Shown here in pieces: positions 26,197-35,435 of a DNA stretch of 64,000 bases. Where the stretch lies: the NCBI RefSeq assembly GCF_003815715.1, contig NZ_CP033922.1, positions 1,054,001 through 1,118,000 of the forward strand, given 5' to 3'. Below the pieces are notes generated by a model. That model had not been told where the DNA came from, ran no database searches, and saw only the letters and a list, made by a program, of their open reading frames with translations. Position numbers and translations under genes: made by a program. Every line of letters begins with the position of its first letter. The first letter of the stretch is position 1. Source of the stretch: Chryseobacterium sp. G0162. GTDB taxonomy: Bacteria > Bacteroidota > Bacteroidia > Flavobacteriales > Weeksellaceae.

Positions 26197-27399
26197 CTAT
26201 TTATCACAAGAAACACGCTCTGTCATCACTTCTTCTTCGTTAGCTTTTGGTGAACCATACAAGTACATATACCTTACGCTGATTGCAAATCCGATAAAGG
26301 TCATCCCCACTCCTACCAATGACGGATAATTGAATGGTAATCCATATTCTAAAGGAATTCCACCAAAGAAGGCTCCCATTGCATTGGCTATATTAAAACC
26401 GGCCTGCATAAAAGCTGCAGCCATCATTTCACTTTTCGGTGCCGCTTTCATCATCATAATGTTAATGGGTGCTGCAATAGACATTGATAATGCCCCACAC
26501 ATAAATGTCAATATGAAAGCAATATTCTGATGCTCGGAAAGTAAAAATACTCCTACCAGGGAAATCATCATTAAGAATATCAAGACTGCACAAGTTTTTT
26601 CCGGACCTAATTTATCTGAAATAATACCTCCAGCAAGGTTACCTACGACCATTCCTGCTCCGGCAAGAACCATTACATAGGCCATTTGACTGCTTTCCAC
26701 TCCGGAAATCCCGGTCATTAATGGAGTAATGTAACTCAACCATGTGAAAAGACCACCAAACCCAATGGCTGTAATTGCCAATACCAGCCACGACTGTTTC
26801 TTTTTAAGGAATTTCAGTTCATCCAGAAAGTGGGTATCCTGATTGGCTTCCATTGCAGGCATCCATAATTTTAAAAATAACAGCGCAAAAACACCAATTA
26901 AAGCTACGATAGCAAAATACAGTCGCCAATGGAAAGTATGCCCAATATAGGTTACCAAAGGAACCATCACCAGATTGGCCACGGTGAGTCCTGTAAACAT
27001 CATGGATATATAGAATGCTTCCTTCCCTTTTCCTGCCATTTTAGCGGCTACTACAGTTCCTACTCCGAAGAAAGCTCCATGAGGAAGTCCGGACATGAAT
27101 CTTATAATCAGCATTATTCCATAATTGGGAGCAATAGCAGAAAGACCATTAAATAAAGTAAACAGGATCATAAATGCAATCAAAACTTTTTTGGGAGGAA
27201 ATTTCACCGAATATCCAATCAGAAGCGGTGCTCCGATTACCACTCCCATTGCATAGGCAGAAATCAGATGCCCCACTTGCGGAATAGTGATTTCCAGTGT
27301 TTTTGCAATATCTGGCAATAGCCCCATAACGGTAAATTCTGTGGTTCCTATTCCCAACCCGCCAATCGCCAACGGTATTATTCTTTTATCAATCTTCAT
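26197..27399 (-). CDS. MFS transporter (drug:H+ antiporter-like, AraJ type)
   Basis: 400 aa, 12 predicted membrane helices. The opening PLAIGGLGIGTTEFTVMGLLPDIA is typical of the AraJ/YdhP/NepI-like sugar-efflux and chloramphenicol-resistance branch of the major facilitator superfamily. GPEKTC between helices 8 and 9 and the MMAAAFMQAGFNIANAMGAFFGG segment also fit. It probably exports a small organic compound; the substrate is unknown. Divergent from an AraC regulator 177 bp away, which is the likely controller. Confidence 0.9.
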   Translation of the reverse strand: MKIDKRIIPLAIGGLGIGTTEFTVMGLLPDIAKTLEITIPQVGHLISAYAMGVVIGAPLLIGYSVKFPPKKVLIAFMILFTLFNGLSAIAPNYGIMLIIRFMSGLPHGAFFGVGTVVAAKMAGKGKEAFYISMMFTGLTVANLVMVPLVTYIGHTFHWRLYFAIVALIGVFALLFLKLWMPAMEANQDTHFLDELKFLKKKQSWLVLAITAIGFGGLFTWLSYITPLMTGISGVESSQMAYVMVLAGAGMVVGNLAGGIISDKLGPEKTCAVLIFLMMISLVGVFLLSEHQNIAFILTFMCGALSMSIAAPINIMMMKAAPKSEMMAAAFMQAGFNIANAMGAFFGGIPLEYGLPFNYPSLVGVGMTFIGFAISVRYMYLYGSPKANEEEVMTERVSCDK

Positions 27400-27576
27400 T
27401 GTACTTTCTTTTCTGAATTAATGTATTGAAATTAATAATGGTAATCCATCTTTAATTTTGAAAGTGCAAAATTCGAAAGAAAGATTGAATTTCACACGTC
27501 TTTGAATGATAAAAATTTGCTCCATATTAACCTTTTTATTTAATTTTAACTCTATAAACAATCAAAACAGAACAAA

Positions 27577-28482
27577 ATGAAGATCCAGAAAGAAATCATA
27601 ACGTTTGAAAAAGGGAAATCATTTAAACTATTTGCCCCTTCCTTAAAGAATTGTTTTTTCTGGCATTACCATCCTGAAATAGAGTTGGTTTATGTAGAAG
27701 CTTCAAACGGAATCCGGCATGTTGGAAAAAATATTTCAGGGTTTACAGACAGTGAACTTCTGTTGATAGGTGCGAATGTTCCTCATCTCAATTTTGATTA
27801 CGGGATACAGACAGAATGTAAACAGTTAGTATTGCAAATACGCGAAAATTTTCTCCAGGATATCATTCTTCCTGTTCCTGAGTTTGAGGATATTAAAAAT
27901 CTTTTAGAACGTTCCTACCTTGGATTATCATTCTCCGGGGAAACCAAAAGCATCGTTGTTGAAAAACTTCAGATTCTTAAGAGTAAAAACTCATTTGAAT
28001 CATTAATAGGACTCCTTGAAATATTACAGATTCTGGCCAATTCCACTGAGGTAAATGAGCTCAATAAAGAAGATACAAGAATCAAATGGTTCCTGAACGA
28101 TAAGATCAGAATGGGAACCATCTACGATTATATTCATGAAAATCATGATAAAAAGCCTAATGTAAACGAGATTGCCCAGATTGTCAGTTTAAGCACACCT
28201 GCTTTCTGTCGGTATTTTAAAAAGCAAACCAATATGACTTTCACAGATTTTGTCAATAATTACAGAATCAATCAGGCTAAAATTTATCTGTTAAAAGATT
28301 CTTCTGTCACTGAAGTTTGTTTTCAGGTAGGATTTGAAAGCCTTTCCTATTTTAATAAACTGTTTAAGCAGCATACGGGTGAAACGCCTTCAGAATTTAA
28401 GAAAAAGCATTTTAAACCTATTGAAATTAATGGCCGGATCGGGGTGATTAACCGGGAGTCTTCTTGTAATAAATCGTTTTGA
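27577..28482 (+). CDS. AraC family transcriptional regulator
   Basis: 301 aa. N-terminal cupin sensor domain (FFWHYHPEIELVYVEASNGIRHVGKNISGF) and C-terminal AraC double HTH (about 190-285: NVNEIAQIVSLSTPAFCRYFKKQTNMTFTDFVNNYRI and VTEVCFQVGFESLSYFNKLFKQHTGETPSEFKK). It probably regulates the divergent MFS pump in response to a small ligand. A weak tail after the HTH has no known role. Confidence 0.9.
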   Translation: MKIQKEIITFEKGKSFKLFAPSLKNCFFWHYHPEIELVYVEASNGIRHVGKNISGFTDSELLLIGANVPHLNFDYGIQTECKQLVLQIRENFLQDIILPVPEFEDIKNLLERSYLGLSFSGETKSIVVEKLQILKSKNSFESLIGLLEILQILANSTEVNELNKEDTRIKWFLNDKIRMGTIYDYIHENHDKKPNVNEIAQIVSLSTPAFCRYFKKQTNMTFTDFVNNYRINQAKIYLLKDSSVTEVCFQVGFESLSYFNKLFKQHTGETPSEFKKKHFKPIEINGRIGVINRESSCNKSF

Positions 28483-28500
28483 TATTATCTTCAGTTATTG

Positions 28501-28600
28501 ATTTCTACCACAGATCGCACAGATTTTCACAGATGAATGGGAATAGTTTTGATATCAGGTTATTGTAAACCACCCCCTCGAAAATTCTTTGAATTTTCGC
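28501..28600. repeat. REP-like intergenic sequence with hairpin
   Basis: Non-coding. ACCACAGATCGCACAGATTT is followed by TTCACAGATGAATGGG, a short repeated-motif sequence of a kind common in this clade. A hairpin CGAAAATTC (28579-28587) / GAATTTTCG (28591-28599) is flanked by CCCCCT and CCCCCCT. It may be a repeat element or a terminator for the AraC gene. Confidence 0.45.
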
Positions 28601-28712
28601 CCCCCTCCAGAGGATGAGAGTGATGGAGGCCGTTGCTTATTTGTTGTGGTTAAAGAAGTTTGCTGCTTCCACCCTATTACCATTACCTATTACTTATTAT
28701 TACAAAAAAACA

Positions 28713-28740
28713 ACCGCCCATTACTGAGCGGTCTTTTATT
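28713..28740 (-). terminator. lipA terminator
   Basis: ACCGCCCA (28713-28720) pairs with TGAGCGGT (28725-28732), with one mismatch, and the A-run to the left gives the U-tract for leftward transcription. Confidence 0.75.
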
Positions 28741-29607
28741 TTAATGAATATGTTTTTCTGCGTGATAAGAGCTTCTAACAAGAGGAGAACTTTCCACATG
28801 TCTGAAACCTAAGCTTCTTGCAAAGTCACCCAACTCATCAAACTCTTCCGGAGTAATAAATCTCTTTACAGGAAGATGTTTTTTAGTGGGCTGTAAATAT
28901 TGTCCAAGAGTGATAACATCTACATTCGCATTTCTGATGTCTTCAATTGTTTGGAAAACCTCATCTTTAGTTTCACCTAAACCAAGCATAACCCCGGTTT
29001 TAGTTCTTCTCTGTCCTGCTTCTTTTAAATATCTTAATACCTCAAGGCTTCTTTCATATTTTGCCTGGATTCTCACTTCTCGGGTCAAACGTTTTACCGT
29101 TTCCATATTGTGAGAGATCACTTCAGGAGCAACATCAACCAATCGGTCAATATGCTTGGTGATTCCCTGGAAATCCGGAATCAATGTTTCCATTGTAGTT
29201 CCCGGAGAGATTCTTCTTACAGCATTCACTGTTTCTGCCCAAAGAATAGATCCCATATCTTTAATATCATCACGATCTACAGAAGTAAGAACAGCGTGTT
29301 TAATCTTCATTAATTTGATTGAACGGGCCACTTTTTCAGGTTCATCCCAGTTTACATCAAGCGGTTTTCCTGTTTTTACTCCACAGAATCCACAGCTTCT
29401 TGTACAGATATTTCCTAAAATCATGAACGTTGCCGTACCTTCTCCCCAGCACTCCCCCATATTCGGGCAGCTTCCGCTTTGGCAAATGGTGTTTAATTTA
29501 TATTTATCAACCAAGGTTCTCAATTCCCTGTAGTTCTTTCCCGTAGGAAGTTTTACACGAATCCACTTTGGTTTTTGAACGGTAGTGTCTTGAACTGAAT
29601 TTTCCAT
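28741..29607 (-). CDS. lipA: Lipoyl synthase
   Basis: 288 aa radical-SAM enzyme that inserts two sulfurs into protein-bound octanoyl groups. Both FeS clusters are visible: the auxiliary cluster [12 protein letters not shown] (CxxxxCxxxxxC) near residue 42, and the radical-SAM cluster CTRSCGFC (CxxxCxxC). The C-terminal RSSYHAEK supplies the serine ligand of the auxiliary cluster. Length is normal. Single leftward gene. Confidence 0.97.
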   Translation of the reverse strand: MENSVQDTTVQKPKWIRVKLPTGKNYRELRTLVDKYKLNTICQSGSCPNMGECWGEGTATFMILGNICTRSCGFCGVKTGKPLDVNWDEPEKVARSIKLMKIKHAVLTSVDRDDIKDMGSILWAETVNAVRRISPGTTMETLIPDFQGITKHIDRLVDVAPEVISHNMETVKRLTREVRIQAKYERSLEVLRYLKEAGQRRTKTGVMLGLGETKDEVFQTIEDIRNANVDVITLGQYLQPTKKHLPVKRFITPEEFDELGDFARSLGFRHVESSPLVRSSYHAEKHIH

Positions 29608-29721
29608 TTCTAAAATTGAAGTTCAAAGTTAAGGATTTTTTAATGGAAACCATCAACCGAAGACATTGATGAAACTTATAATTCAAAATATCATTGTACA
29701 TTTAAGCTCAAAATCCATTCC

Positions 29722-30351
29722 ATGAAAAGATGCTTTTTCCTTTTATCAATTGTTGCCAGCACCTATTGTTTTGCGCAACAAAAGTTCCAACCGAAAGGTT
29801 CTACTATTCTTCAAACGGTGGATGGAGATCTGGATGGAGATAAAATTCCTGAAAAAGTAATCATCTATAATACCAAAGACACTGGTGAACTTGGTGAGGT
29901 TCGCGAAATTCAAATCCTGAAAAAAATAAATAACCAATGGACCATTCTTGAAAAATCAACAAATGCCATTCTTGATAGTGAATCCGGAGGCATCATGGGT
30001 GATCCTTATTCCGGAACCAGTATAGAGAAAGGGATTTTGATTATCAATCATTTCGGTGGCAGCAGCTGGAAATGGGCCTATACGGATAAATACAGATATC
30101 AAAATGGTCATTTTGAGTTGATAGGACATACTTCAAGTTCGGGAAGGCCGGGAGATTATATCAAAGAAGTAGATTTTAATCTTTCCACAGGGCAAATTAA
30201 TTTCAGAAATGACGTTGATAACACTAAAGAATATGGCCCTTCGCAAAAGGAAACTTATATTAAAAAGGGAATCAAGATTAATCTTCAGAACAGAAATGAT
30301 AAGAGTGTAAAAATTATACTTCCCAAGACCAAGGAAGAAATTTTTATATAG
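29722..30351 (+). CDS. Secreted protein of unknown function
   Basis: 209 aa with a signal peptide (CFFLLSIVASTYCFAQQ). A repeat-like segment VDGDLDGDKIPEKVII resembles a calcium-binding FG-GAP/EF-type loop, and the rest is beta-rich (HFGGSSWKWAYTDKYRYQNGHFELIGHT). It recalls small periplasmic proteins that report 'quantity plus time' loops, but no specific family is recognised. Single gene. Confidence 0.65.
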   Translation: MKRCFFLLSIVASTYCFAQQKFQPKGSTILQTVDGDLDGDKIPEKVIIYNTKDTGELGEVREIQILKKINNQWTILEKSTNAILDSESGGIMGDPYSGTSIEKGILIINHFGGSSWKWAYTDKYRYQNGHFELIGHTSSSGRPGDYIKEVDFNLSTGQINFRNDVDNTKEYGPSQKETYIKKGIKINLQNRNDKSVKIILPKTKEEIFI

Positions 30352-30369
30352 CTTGCCAAGAATTCTTAC

Positions 30370-30447
30370 ATGAATGTTAGGAAACCTAAAGGTGCGAGTT
30401 TTCTTTTTCAGGTTATTGATAAGGCGCAAGGAATTGATCTGAGATAA
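30370..30447 (+). CDS. Possible 25-aa small ORF or gene fragment
   Basis: ATG at 30370 opens MNVRKPKGASFLFQVIDKAQ and five more residues, then stops. It follows the secreted-protein gene by 18 bp. It looks protein-like but could be a fragment or chance. Confidence 0.2.
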   Translation: MNVRKPKGASFLFQVIDKAQGIDLR

Positions 30448-30465
30448 AATTATGAATACATATTA

Positions 30466-30615
30466 ATTACCATTAATGCCCGAATAATTCTATACATCTC
30501 CCATAAAAGGTCTCTAATAAAATATTTTACTATTTCCTATGGATCTATGTGGTTTAAAATATGGAAACATATAGGCCCAAAGCTTTAAAGTTCAAACATA
30601 AATCTTTAGTGGCAA
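30466..30615. repeat. Decayed copy of the REP-like element
   Basis: CCTATGGATCTATGTGGTTT (30536-30555) matches TCTATGGGGCTATGTGGTTT of the element at 20638-20764. Its outer ends (near ATGCCCGAATA and TTAGTGGC) are diverged forms of the 16-bp inverted repeats there. Non-coding. Confidence 0.5.
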
Positions 30616-30644
30616 AACAAATGTCTTAGAGTTTTCCGAAACTG

Positions 30645-31205
30645 TTAATTGTCTTCAAATTCATTGTTTTTCAATAGCTCAGCAAGAACTTTTTTAGCTC
30701 GCATCACCCGAACTTTGGTATTGGCAACAGAAATTCCCAGTTCTTCAGCTATTTCCTTGATACTTTTTTCCTCAAAAAACCTCAGCTTAATAATATCCTG
30801 ATAATTGGCATCCAGAGATTCAATGGTTTTAATGATTTTCTTTTGCTCTTCTTCAGAAATGAGAAGTTCTTCGGGGGATTTTGCATATTGATTTTTTACC
30901 TCATCAAGGTTTTCAACAGCGTCCTCGTTTTCACGGTTCTTTTTTCTCCAAAAATCAATAACTGTATTCTGAGCAATTGTGAGAATCCAGGTTTTAAACT
31001 GAAAATGCGGATCGAACATATCCAATTTCGATAGGACTTTGGAAAAGACATTCACGGTAATCTCATCGGCATCGTTTTCATCTTTTACTTTTTTCATCAC
31101 AAAAGAGAAAACATCCACCCAAAAAACATTGATGAGTTTAGTTTGGGCCTTCTGGTCTTTATCTTTGGCCTTTTGAATGAGCAGAAATAGCTGTTCGTCG
31201 TTCAT
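30645..31205 (-). CDS. RNA polymerase sigma-70 factor, ECF type
   Basis: 186 aa from ATG at 31205 (MNDEQL; three codons upstream are also open). Region 2 (about 20-85) has DADEITVNVFSKV and FKTWILTIAQNTVIDFWRKK; region 4 (about 125-180) has LRFFEEKSIKEIAEELGISVANTKVRVMRAKKVL. An alternative sigma factor. No anti-sigma gene is adjacent, so its control is elsewhere or of a different kind. Divergent from tyrS. Confidence 0.92.
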   Translation of the reverse strand: MNDEQLFLLIQKAKDKDQKAQTKLINVFWVDVFSFVMKKVKDENDADEITVNVFSKVLSKLDMFDPHFQFKTWILTIAQNTVIDFWRKKNRENEDAVENLDEVKNQYAKSPEELLISEEEQKKIIKTIESLDANYQDIIKLRFFEEKSIKEIAEELGISVANTKVRVMRAKKVLAELLKNNEFEDN

Positions 31206-31414
31206 TAATAACAAATATAGATTATTTGAGTTGAAAATGCAAAGCGTACATGACTGTCAATAGTGAATTTTGCTTCACAAGTGAATCGTCAGTCAGGAAA
31301 TGTATTAATTTTATCTACTATTTCAGTCCTTTTGCCATTTTACCTTTCCGGGCTTTCGCCTTTATACTTTTGAATTTATTATCTTTGCAACTTAAAATTT
31401 TAAAGAAAAAATCA

Positions 31415-32710
31415 ATGAATTCCTTTATAGAAGAACTGAAATGGCGTGGTCTGTTTGCTGATATGATGCCTGGAACCGATGAACAACTGAATAAAGAGGT
31501 AACTACTGCATATATTGGTTTTGATCCAACGGCCGATTCTTTACATATCGGAAGTCTTATTCAGATAAAAATTTTAGCACACTTCCAGCAACATGGTCAC
31601 AAGCCGATTGCTTTGGTAGGTGGAGCTACAGGAATGATCGGTGATCCATCAGGAAAATCTGCAGAGAGAAACCTTTTGGACGAGGAAACGCTTTTGCATT
31701 ATGTAGATTGTTTGAAAAACCAACTTTCAAGATTCTTGGATTTTGCAGGAAATGAACCGAATAAAGCGGAACTGGTAAACAATTACGACTGGATGAAGAA
31801 TATTTCTTTCCTTGATTTTGCTAAAAATGTGGGAAAGAACATCACAGTTAATTACATGATGGCTAAGGATTCTGTAAAGAAAAGATTTTCGGGAGAATCT
31901 GGTGCAGATGGAATGAGTTTTACAGAATTTACCTACCAGCTGATCCAGGGATATGATTTCCTTCACCTATACCAAAACAACAATGTAAAGCTTCAGATGG
32001 GAGGTTCTGACCAGTGGGGAAATATCACTACCGGAACAGAATTAATCCGTAGAAAAGCTCAGGGTGAAGCATTCGCTTTAACAGTTCCTTTGATTACAAA
32101 AACTGATGGTTCTAAATTCGGAAAATCTGAAAGCGGAGAAAACTATTGGTTGGATAAAAAGAAAACTTCACCATACAAATTCTATCAGTTCTGGCTAAAT
32201 GCTACGGATGAAGATGCTGAAAGATTCATTAAGTTCTATACATTCCTTGGAAAAGAAGAAATTGAAGCATTAATTGAAGAGCATAAAACAGCCGCTCACG
32301 AAAGAAAGCTTCAGAAAAAATTAGCGGAAGAAGTTACCGTTTGGGTACACGGAAGAGAAGAATACGAAAAAGCACTTAAAGCTTCTGAAATTCTTTTCGG
32401 ACGTTCTACAGCGGAGGACTTGGTAAGCCTTGATGAAGAAACATTCCTTGAAGTTTTTGACGGAGTTCCACAAAAGGAAGTTGCAAAAGCAGATGTATTA
32501 GGAATAAACATTGTTGACCTTCTTTCTGAAAAATCAGGATTTTTGAAATCTAAGAGTGAAGCACAAAGAGAAATCAAAGGAAATTCAATTTCTGTCAACA
32601 AGCAAAAAGTAAATGATACTTTTACAGCTAATGAAACTGATCTTATTGATGGCAAATTTTTATTGCTTCAAAAAGGGAAGAAAAGCTATTTCATTGTGAA
32701 GGTTATTTAA
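31415..32710 (+). CDS. tyrS: Tyrosyl-tRNA synthetase
   Basis: 431 aa class I aminoacyl-tRNA synthetase charging tRNA-Tyr. HIGSL (HIGH motif) in [24 protein letters not shown] (KMSKS) in [16 protein letters not shown], the tyrosine-binding QGYDFLHLY and [12 protein letters not shown]. The C-terminal S4 RNA-binding domain ends in [15 protein letters not shown]. The frame is open 55 codons further upstream, but that part is not protein-like for the family; ATG at 31415 ([13 protein letters not shown]) is the real start. Its last 73 bp recur almost exactly at 37271-37343. Confidence 0.97.
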   Translation: MNSFIEELKWRGLFADMMPGTDEQLNKEVTTAYIGFDPTADSLHIGSLIQIKILAHFQQHGHKPIALVGGATGMIGDPSGKSAERNLLDEETLLHYVDCLKNQLSRFLDFAGNEPNKAELVNNYDWMKNISFLDFAKNVGKNITVNYMMAKDSVKKRFSGESGADGMSFTEFTYQLIQGYDFLHLYQNNNVKLQMGGSDQWGNITTGTELIRRKAQGEAFALTVPLITKTDGSKFGKSESGENYWLDKKKTSPYKFYQFWLNATDEDAERFIKFYTFLGKEEIEALIEEHKTAAHERKLQKKLAEEVTVWVHGREEYEKALKASEILFGRSTAEDLVSLDEETFLEVFDGVPQKEVAKADVLGINIVDLLSEKSGFLKSKSEAQREIKGNSISVNKQKVNDTFTANETDLIDGKFLLLQKGKKSYFIVKVI

Positions 32711-32715
32711 TTTTA
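32643..32715 (+). repeat. Direct repeat, left copy (tyrS 3' end)
   Basis: The last 68 bp of tyrS plus 5 bp beyond match 37271-37343 in 71 of 73 positions by eye. The repeats bound a 4.5-kb accessory segment. Confidence 0.85.
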
Positions 32716-32721
32716 ATAAAT

Positions 32722-32748
32722 GAGGCGGTTCGAAAGACCGCCTCTTTG
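32722..32748 (+). terminator. tyrS terminator
   Basis: GAGGCGGT (32722-32729) pairs with ACCGCCTC (32737-32744), then TTTG. Confidence 0.85.
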
Positions 32749-32819
32749 TATTGATAATTTATCTAAAAATAAAGTTCTTATTCTTTTAATTTTATATTTC
32801 TCCTGTATCAACACCGTTT

Positions 32820-33053
32820 TTACTTTATTTGCTTAACAGAATTAGGAAGACTGTAAGTGACATTCCTTTTTTCATCAAGAAAATCTATTTTTGTCATTCC
32901 TGCTACTGGTGAGCGCTCTTTGTTCGAAATCGTCACCCTGAGCCGACCATCCTTTTGAAGAATATTGATGCGTACAACATCAATTTCATCAAATTTCTTT
33001 TTGTTTTGGGAAGAAAACGCAGTCAAAAATATAAAACCCGCCATGAAAATCAT
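32820..33053 (-). CDS. Short protein, probably truncated member of a longer family
   Basis: 77 aa with an N-terminal hydrophobic segment. KKKFDEIDVVRINILQKDGRLRVTISNKERSP matches the start of a family of about 150-200-aa Bacteroidota proteins (E-R-I-N-V/I-x-E-x-D-G-x-x-R-x-x-I-S-N-x-x-R) that continue with a Gly-rich FFNDEG...GGL segment. Here that part is absent and the ORF ends after unrelated VTYSLPNSVKQIK, so the gene is likely truncated. It lies just inside the segment bounded by the tyrS repeats. Confidence 0.5.
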   Translation of the reverse strand: MIFMAGFIFLTAFSSQNKKKFDEIDVVRINILQKDGRLRVTISNKERSPVAGMTKIDFLDEKRNVTYSLPNSVKQIK

Positions 33054-33138
33054 TACTATACATACAATCTGTAAACGGAATACCTTTGTTCGAGTTTAGC
33101 AATAATTTTGAAACGGATTTGAATAAAACTGATCGTGA

Positions 33139-34140
33139 TTATTTTTTAATAACTTTCCTGATCTGTGTTTTTCCATCTTTAAAGCTCATTTTCAGGTAAT
33201 AAACTCCTAAAGGGAATCCTGAAATATCAACCTTATCTGCTGTATCCGACTCATAAATTTTTCTACCTTCTGCATTGCTAAGTTCTACTTTGTCAATAAG
33301 TTCATTATTTTTTATGGTAATAAAATCTGAACTTGGATTGGGATAAATATTAATTTTCCTATCCACTTTTATGTCATCCGCAGATAAAACAAGGTTATTA
33401 TTTCCATAGCTTAAGCTACGGTTATGAACGGTAGGATATCCTGTCACTGTTGTATCAGCAAAAGCTATTGTTAGTAAAGCCCCCGAATAACCGGACGAAA
33501 TCCAGGTATACATCTCAATCACAGAACTAGTAAAAGGACTTCCTGTTACATTGGTAGATATATTCATTACTCTTTTCATTCTTAAGGTATTGGGAAAAGT
33601 ACCTAACGGCGTCTTAAGTGTTCCGTAAGCATCTACCGTCACGGTATGATTCCCGGTTTCCGATGTTCCCGCAGGAGTGCTATGTGCGGTCCATGAATCT
33701 GTAAACGACTGTAAATAGGTAACCGGAAACTTAAGTTCCAGTTTAGGATCATCAAAAGTGTATAAAGTTGCTCCACTCGGGTTAGTAGATTTATTACCAA
33801 TTGTGGAAAGCTCATTATTTGAATACAACATGTAATCATATGTATATGAACTTCCGCTTCCAGCCCCTGTCATTTTATTAGCTCCGGGAAAATCTGAACA
33901 ATTAGCATTACCGGGACAATTGTACATCGTCTGCGATATTGTTGCAGCAGAAGAATATTGAGAAAAATCCCATGACACATTGGCTCCCGATGGACCTGGT
34001 GCTAAGCTGCCTAATGTTGTAGGATCTGCATGCTGGTAAGTAGTGGTTCCCGGCTGGATGGCATGATCAGCTGAAATAACCGGCTGGGCCATCAGTTTCG
34101 CCATAGTCACAATTAAAAAAGTAAAATATATTTTTTTCAT
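33139..34140 (-). CDS. Secreted protein with type A T9SS sorting domain
   Basis: 333 aa. A signal peptide (YFTFLIVTMAKLMAQ) is followed by a Ser/Thr/Gly-rich beta-structured body, and a C-terminal type A sorting domain of about 75 residues: KINIYPNPSSDFITIKNN, VELSNAEGRKIYES, DISGFPLGVYYLKMSFKDG and the terminal KKVIKK-like end. This domain sends proteins through the type IX system to the cell surface, where it is cleaved. The body has no domain I can name (adhesin or enzyme). 20 bp follow to the gene at 34160. Confidence 0.88.
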   Translation of the reverse strand: MKKIYFTFLIVTMAKLMAQPVISADHAIQPGTTTYQHADPTTLGSLAPGPSGANVSWDFSQYSSAATISQTMYNCPGNANCSDFPGANKMTGAGSGSSYTYDYMLYSNNELSTIGNKSTNPSGATLYTFDDPKLELKFPVTYLQSFTDSWTAHSTPAGTSETGNHTVTVDAYGTLKTPLGTFPNTLRMKRVMNISTNVTGSPFTSSVIEMYTWISSGYSGALLTIAFADTTVTGYPTVHNRSLSYGNNNLVLSADDIKVDRKINIYPNPSSDFITIKNNELIDKVELSNAEGRKIYESDTADKVDISGFPLGVYYLKMSFKDGKTQIRKVIKK

Positions 34141-34159
34141 AATGATCTTATTATTCAGT

Positions 34160-34624
34160 TTACTTTATTCGAATCTCTATAGTTCCTTCATCAAAACTTT
34201 CAACATTTTTGTCTGTAAAGATATTCTTTGCTTTGGGCTGTATACTTTCCAGCAGCTTCTCAGAATTCCCGGAATGCTTTACCGTAACTGTAGATAACGA
34301 AGCATTATATTTCATACTGCTGCCAGTAACTCCTTCAGACCCTTCAATGATGGCATTGAGCTTTTTCAGATTGGTAAGGTCTATGTTGGAAATCTTTATG
34401 ATTGTCTGGTTTTCATCTGCCTTAGCAGTGACTTTGTTCTGCTTGTTTTTTTTCCCAAATAACGAACTTATTTTCCCTCCTGTTTTAGAAGCCCTGTCCG
34501 CAGTATTGGATGCATTATCTACTTTACTTACTGCGTTATCTATTTTGTCTAAAAAGCTCTGTGCTTTTGCGGATGAGATGCCGATCACGGATAAGGCAAA
34601 ACTCATTAGTACTATTTTTTTCAT
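34160..34624 (-). CDS. Secreted protein of unknown function
   Basis: 154 aa from ATG at 34624, which begins a signal peptide (KKIVLMSFALSVIGISSAKAQ). The mature N-terminus is amphipathic and repetitive (KIDNAVSKVDNASNTADRAS); the rest has ISNIDLTNLKKLNAIIEGSEGV, an FGMA-like beta-alpha ferredoxin or STAS-like impression but no firm family. 17 further codons upstream are open without signal-peptide character. Probably co-transcribed with the T9SS cargo gene 19 bp downstream. Confidence 0.6.
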   Translation of the reverse strand: MKKIVLMSFALSVIGISSAKAQSFLDKIDNAVSKVDNASNTADRASKTGGKISSLFGKKNKQNKVTAKADENQTIIKISNIDLTNLKKLNAIIEGSEGVTGSSMKYNASLSTVTVKHSGNSEKLLESIQPKAKNIFTDKNVESFDEGTIEIRIK

Positions 34625-34943
34625 ATTATTCAGTTTAAAGATTAGTAGAGTTTTTATAATTATTTTGTAATACAAATTTTGTTTAATCCGAGTCAGGAAA
34701 AAACTATATCAGTGAATATTTTATAAAAAACAACAGAACTTTTTATAAAAAGTAAGCCTCAAAAAAAACAATATAAACAACTAATAAACAATATATTAAA
34801 CACAATAAAACATTCTCATATCTTTCTTAATTTGAATTATGATTTAATATGAGTCTTTAATTCTTAATTTTATATTATTATTCAACTATAAAACAAAAGC
34901 CGGGGCTTCAAAGTTTCTTATGAATAAAAATTACATCCAGATA

Positions 34944-35185
34944 ATGAAATCATTAGAAAGCCGGACCAAGCTTAATTCAAAAAAGTTATCAAGAAAGAAC
35001 TGCAAACCATTACCGGTTCGGGATTTGTTGATGAAGATACAGGTGACAGTAATAAGTAATAATGGTAGAGACACAATAATGTCGGAAGCTCAGGAAATAG
35101 TGCATATTATCCGGATCTTATTGGCTACCTGATGAAAAAGGAAATTTTCAAAATTCCGACCCTAACAACACTTTTTAATAAATAA
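34944..35185 (+). pseudogene. Degenerate bacteriocin-like (GG-leader) precursor gene
   Basis: ATG at 34944 starts MKSLESRTKLNSKKLSRK in frame with the ATG at 34920. A one-base frameshift near 34997 then brings ELQTITGSGFVDEDTGDSN into frame, giving together KKLSRKELQTITGSG: the usual leader of Chryseobacterium-type bacteriocin-like peptides. Three stops follow, then the same frame continues with NNVGSSGNSAYYPDLIGYL to a stop at 35183-35185. A sister gene follows after 11 bp. The frameshift plus stops indicate decay rather than sequencing error. Confidence 0.65.
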
Positions 35186-35196
35186 AAATACCCATT

Positions 35197-35403
35197 ATGA
35201 AAACACAACACATTAAAAAATTATCTAGAGAAGAAAAGTTAAGCATCATTGCCGGAAATACAAAGCTAAATGAAGAGGGAACTAACGGAGGAGGGACCAA
35301 TAACGGTAGTGGTTCAGGAAATATTCTGAACCCGTGTCTTGATAAGATTACTAAATGCCTTTCTTATAATAAATGTAAACAAGAATATGTTACCCAGTGC
35401 TAA
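35197..35403 (+). CDS. Bacteriocin-like precursor peptide with four-Cys core
   Basis: 68 aa. Leader HIKKLSREEKLSIIAGN, of the LSREEK...I-A/G-G double-glycine type, then a Gly/Asn-rich linker (EEGTNGGGTNNGSGSGN), then a C-terminal core with four Cys: CLDKITKCLSYNKCKQEYVTQC spans residues 47-68. These would give two disulfides after secretion. Such peptides are usually exported by a peptidase-containing ABC transporter that cuts after the GG-like site, but none lies in the window. Unmodified class II bacteriocin, signalling peptide or RiPP precursor are all possible. Confidence 0.65.
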   Translation: MKTQHIKKLSREEKLSIIAGNTKLNEEGTNGGGTNNGSGSGNILNPCLDKITKCLSYNKCKQEYVTQC

Positions 35404-35435
35404 ACAAATATCTCTTCATTCGTGAAAAACAGTAC

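Noticed and set aside
31250..31414. 55-codon N-terminal extension of tyrS
   Set aside because: Hydrophobic AT-rich translation unlike any tyrosyl-tRNA synthetase; ATG at 31415 gives the normal start.
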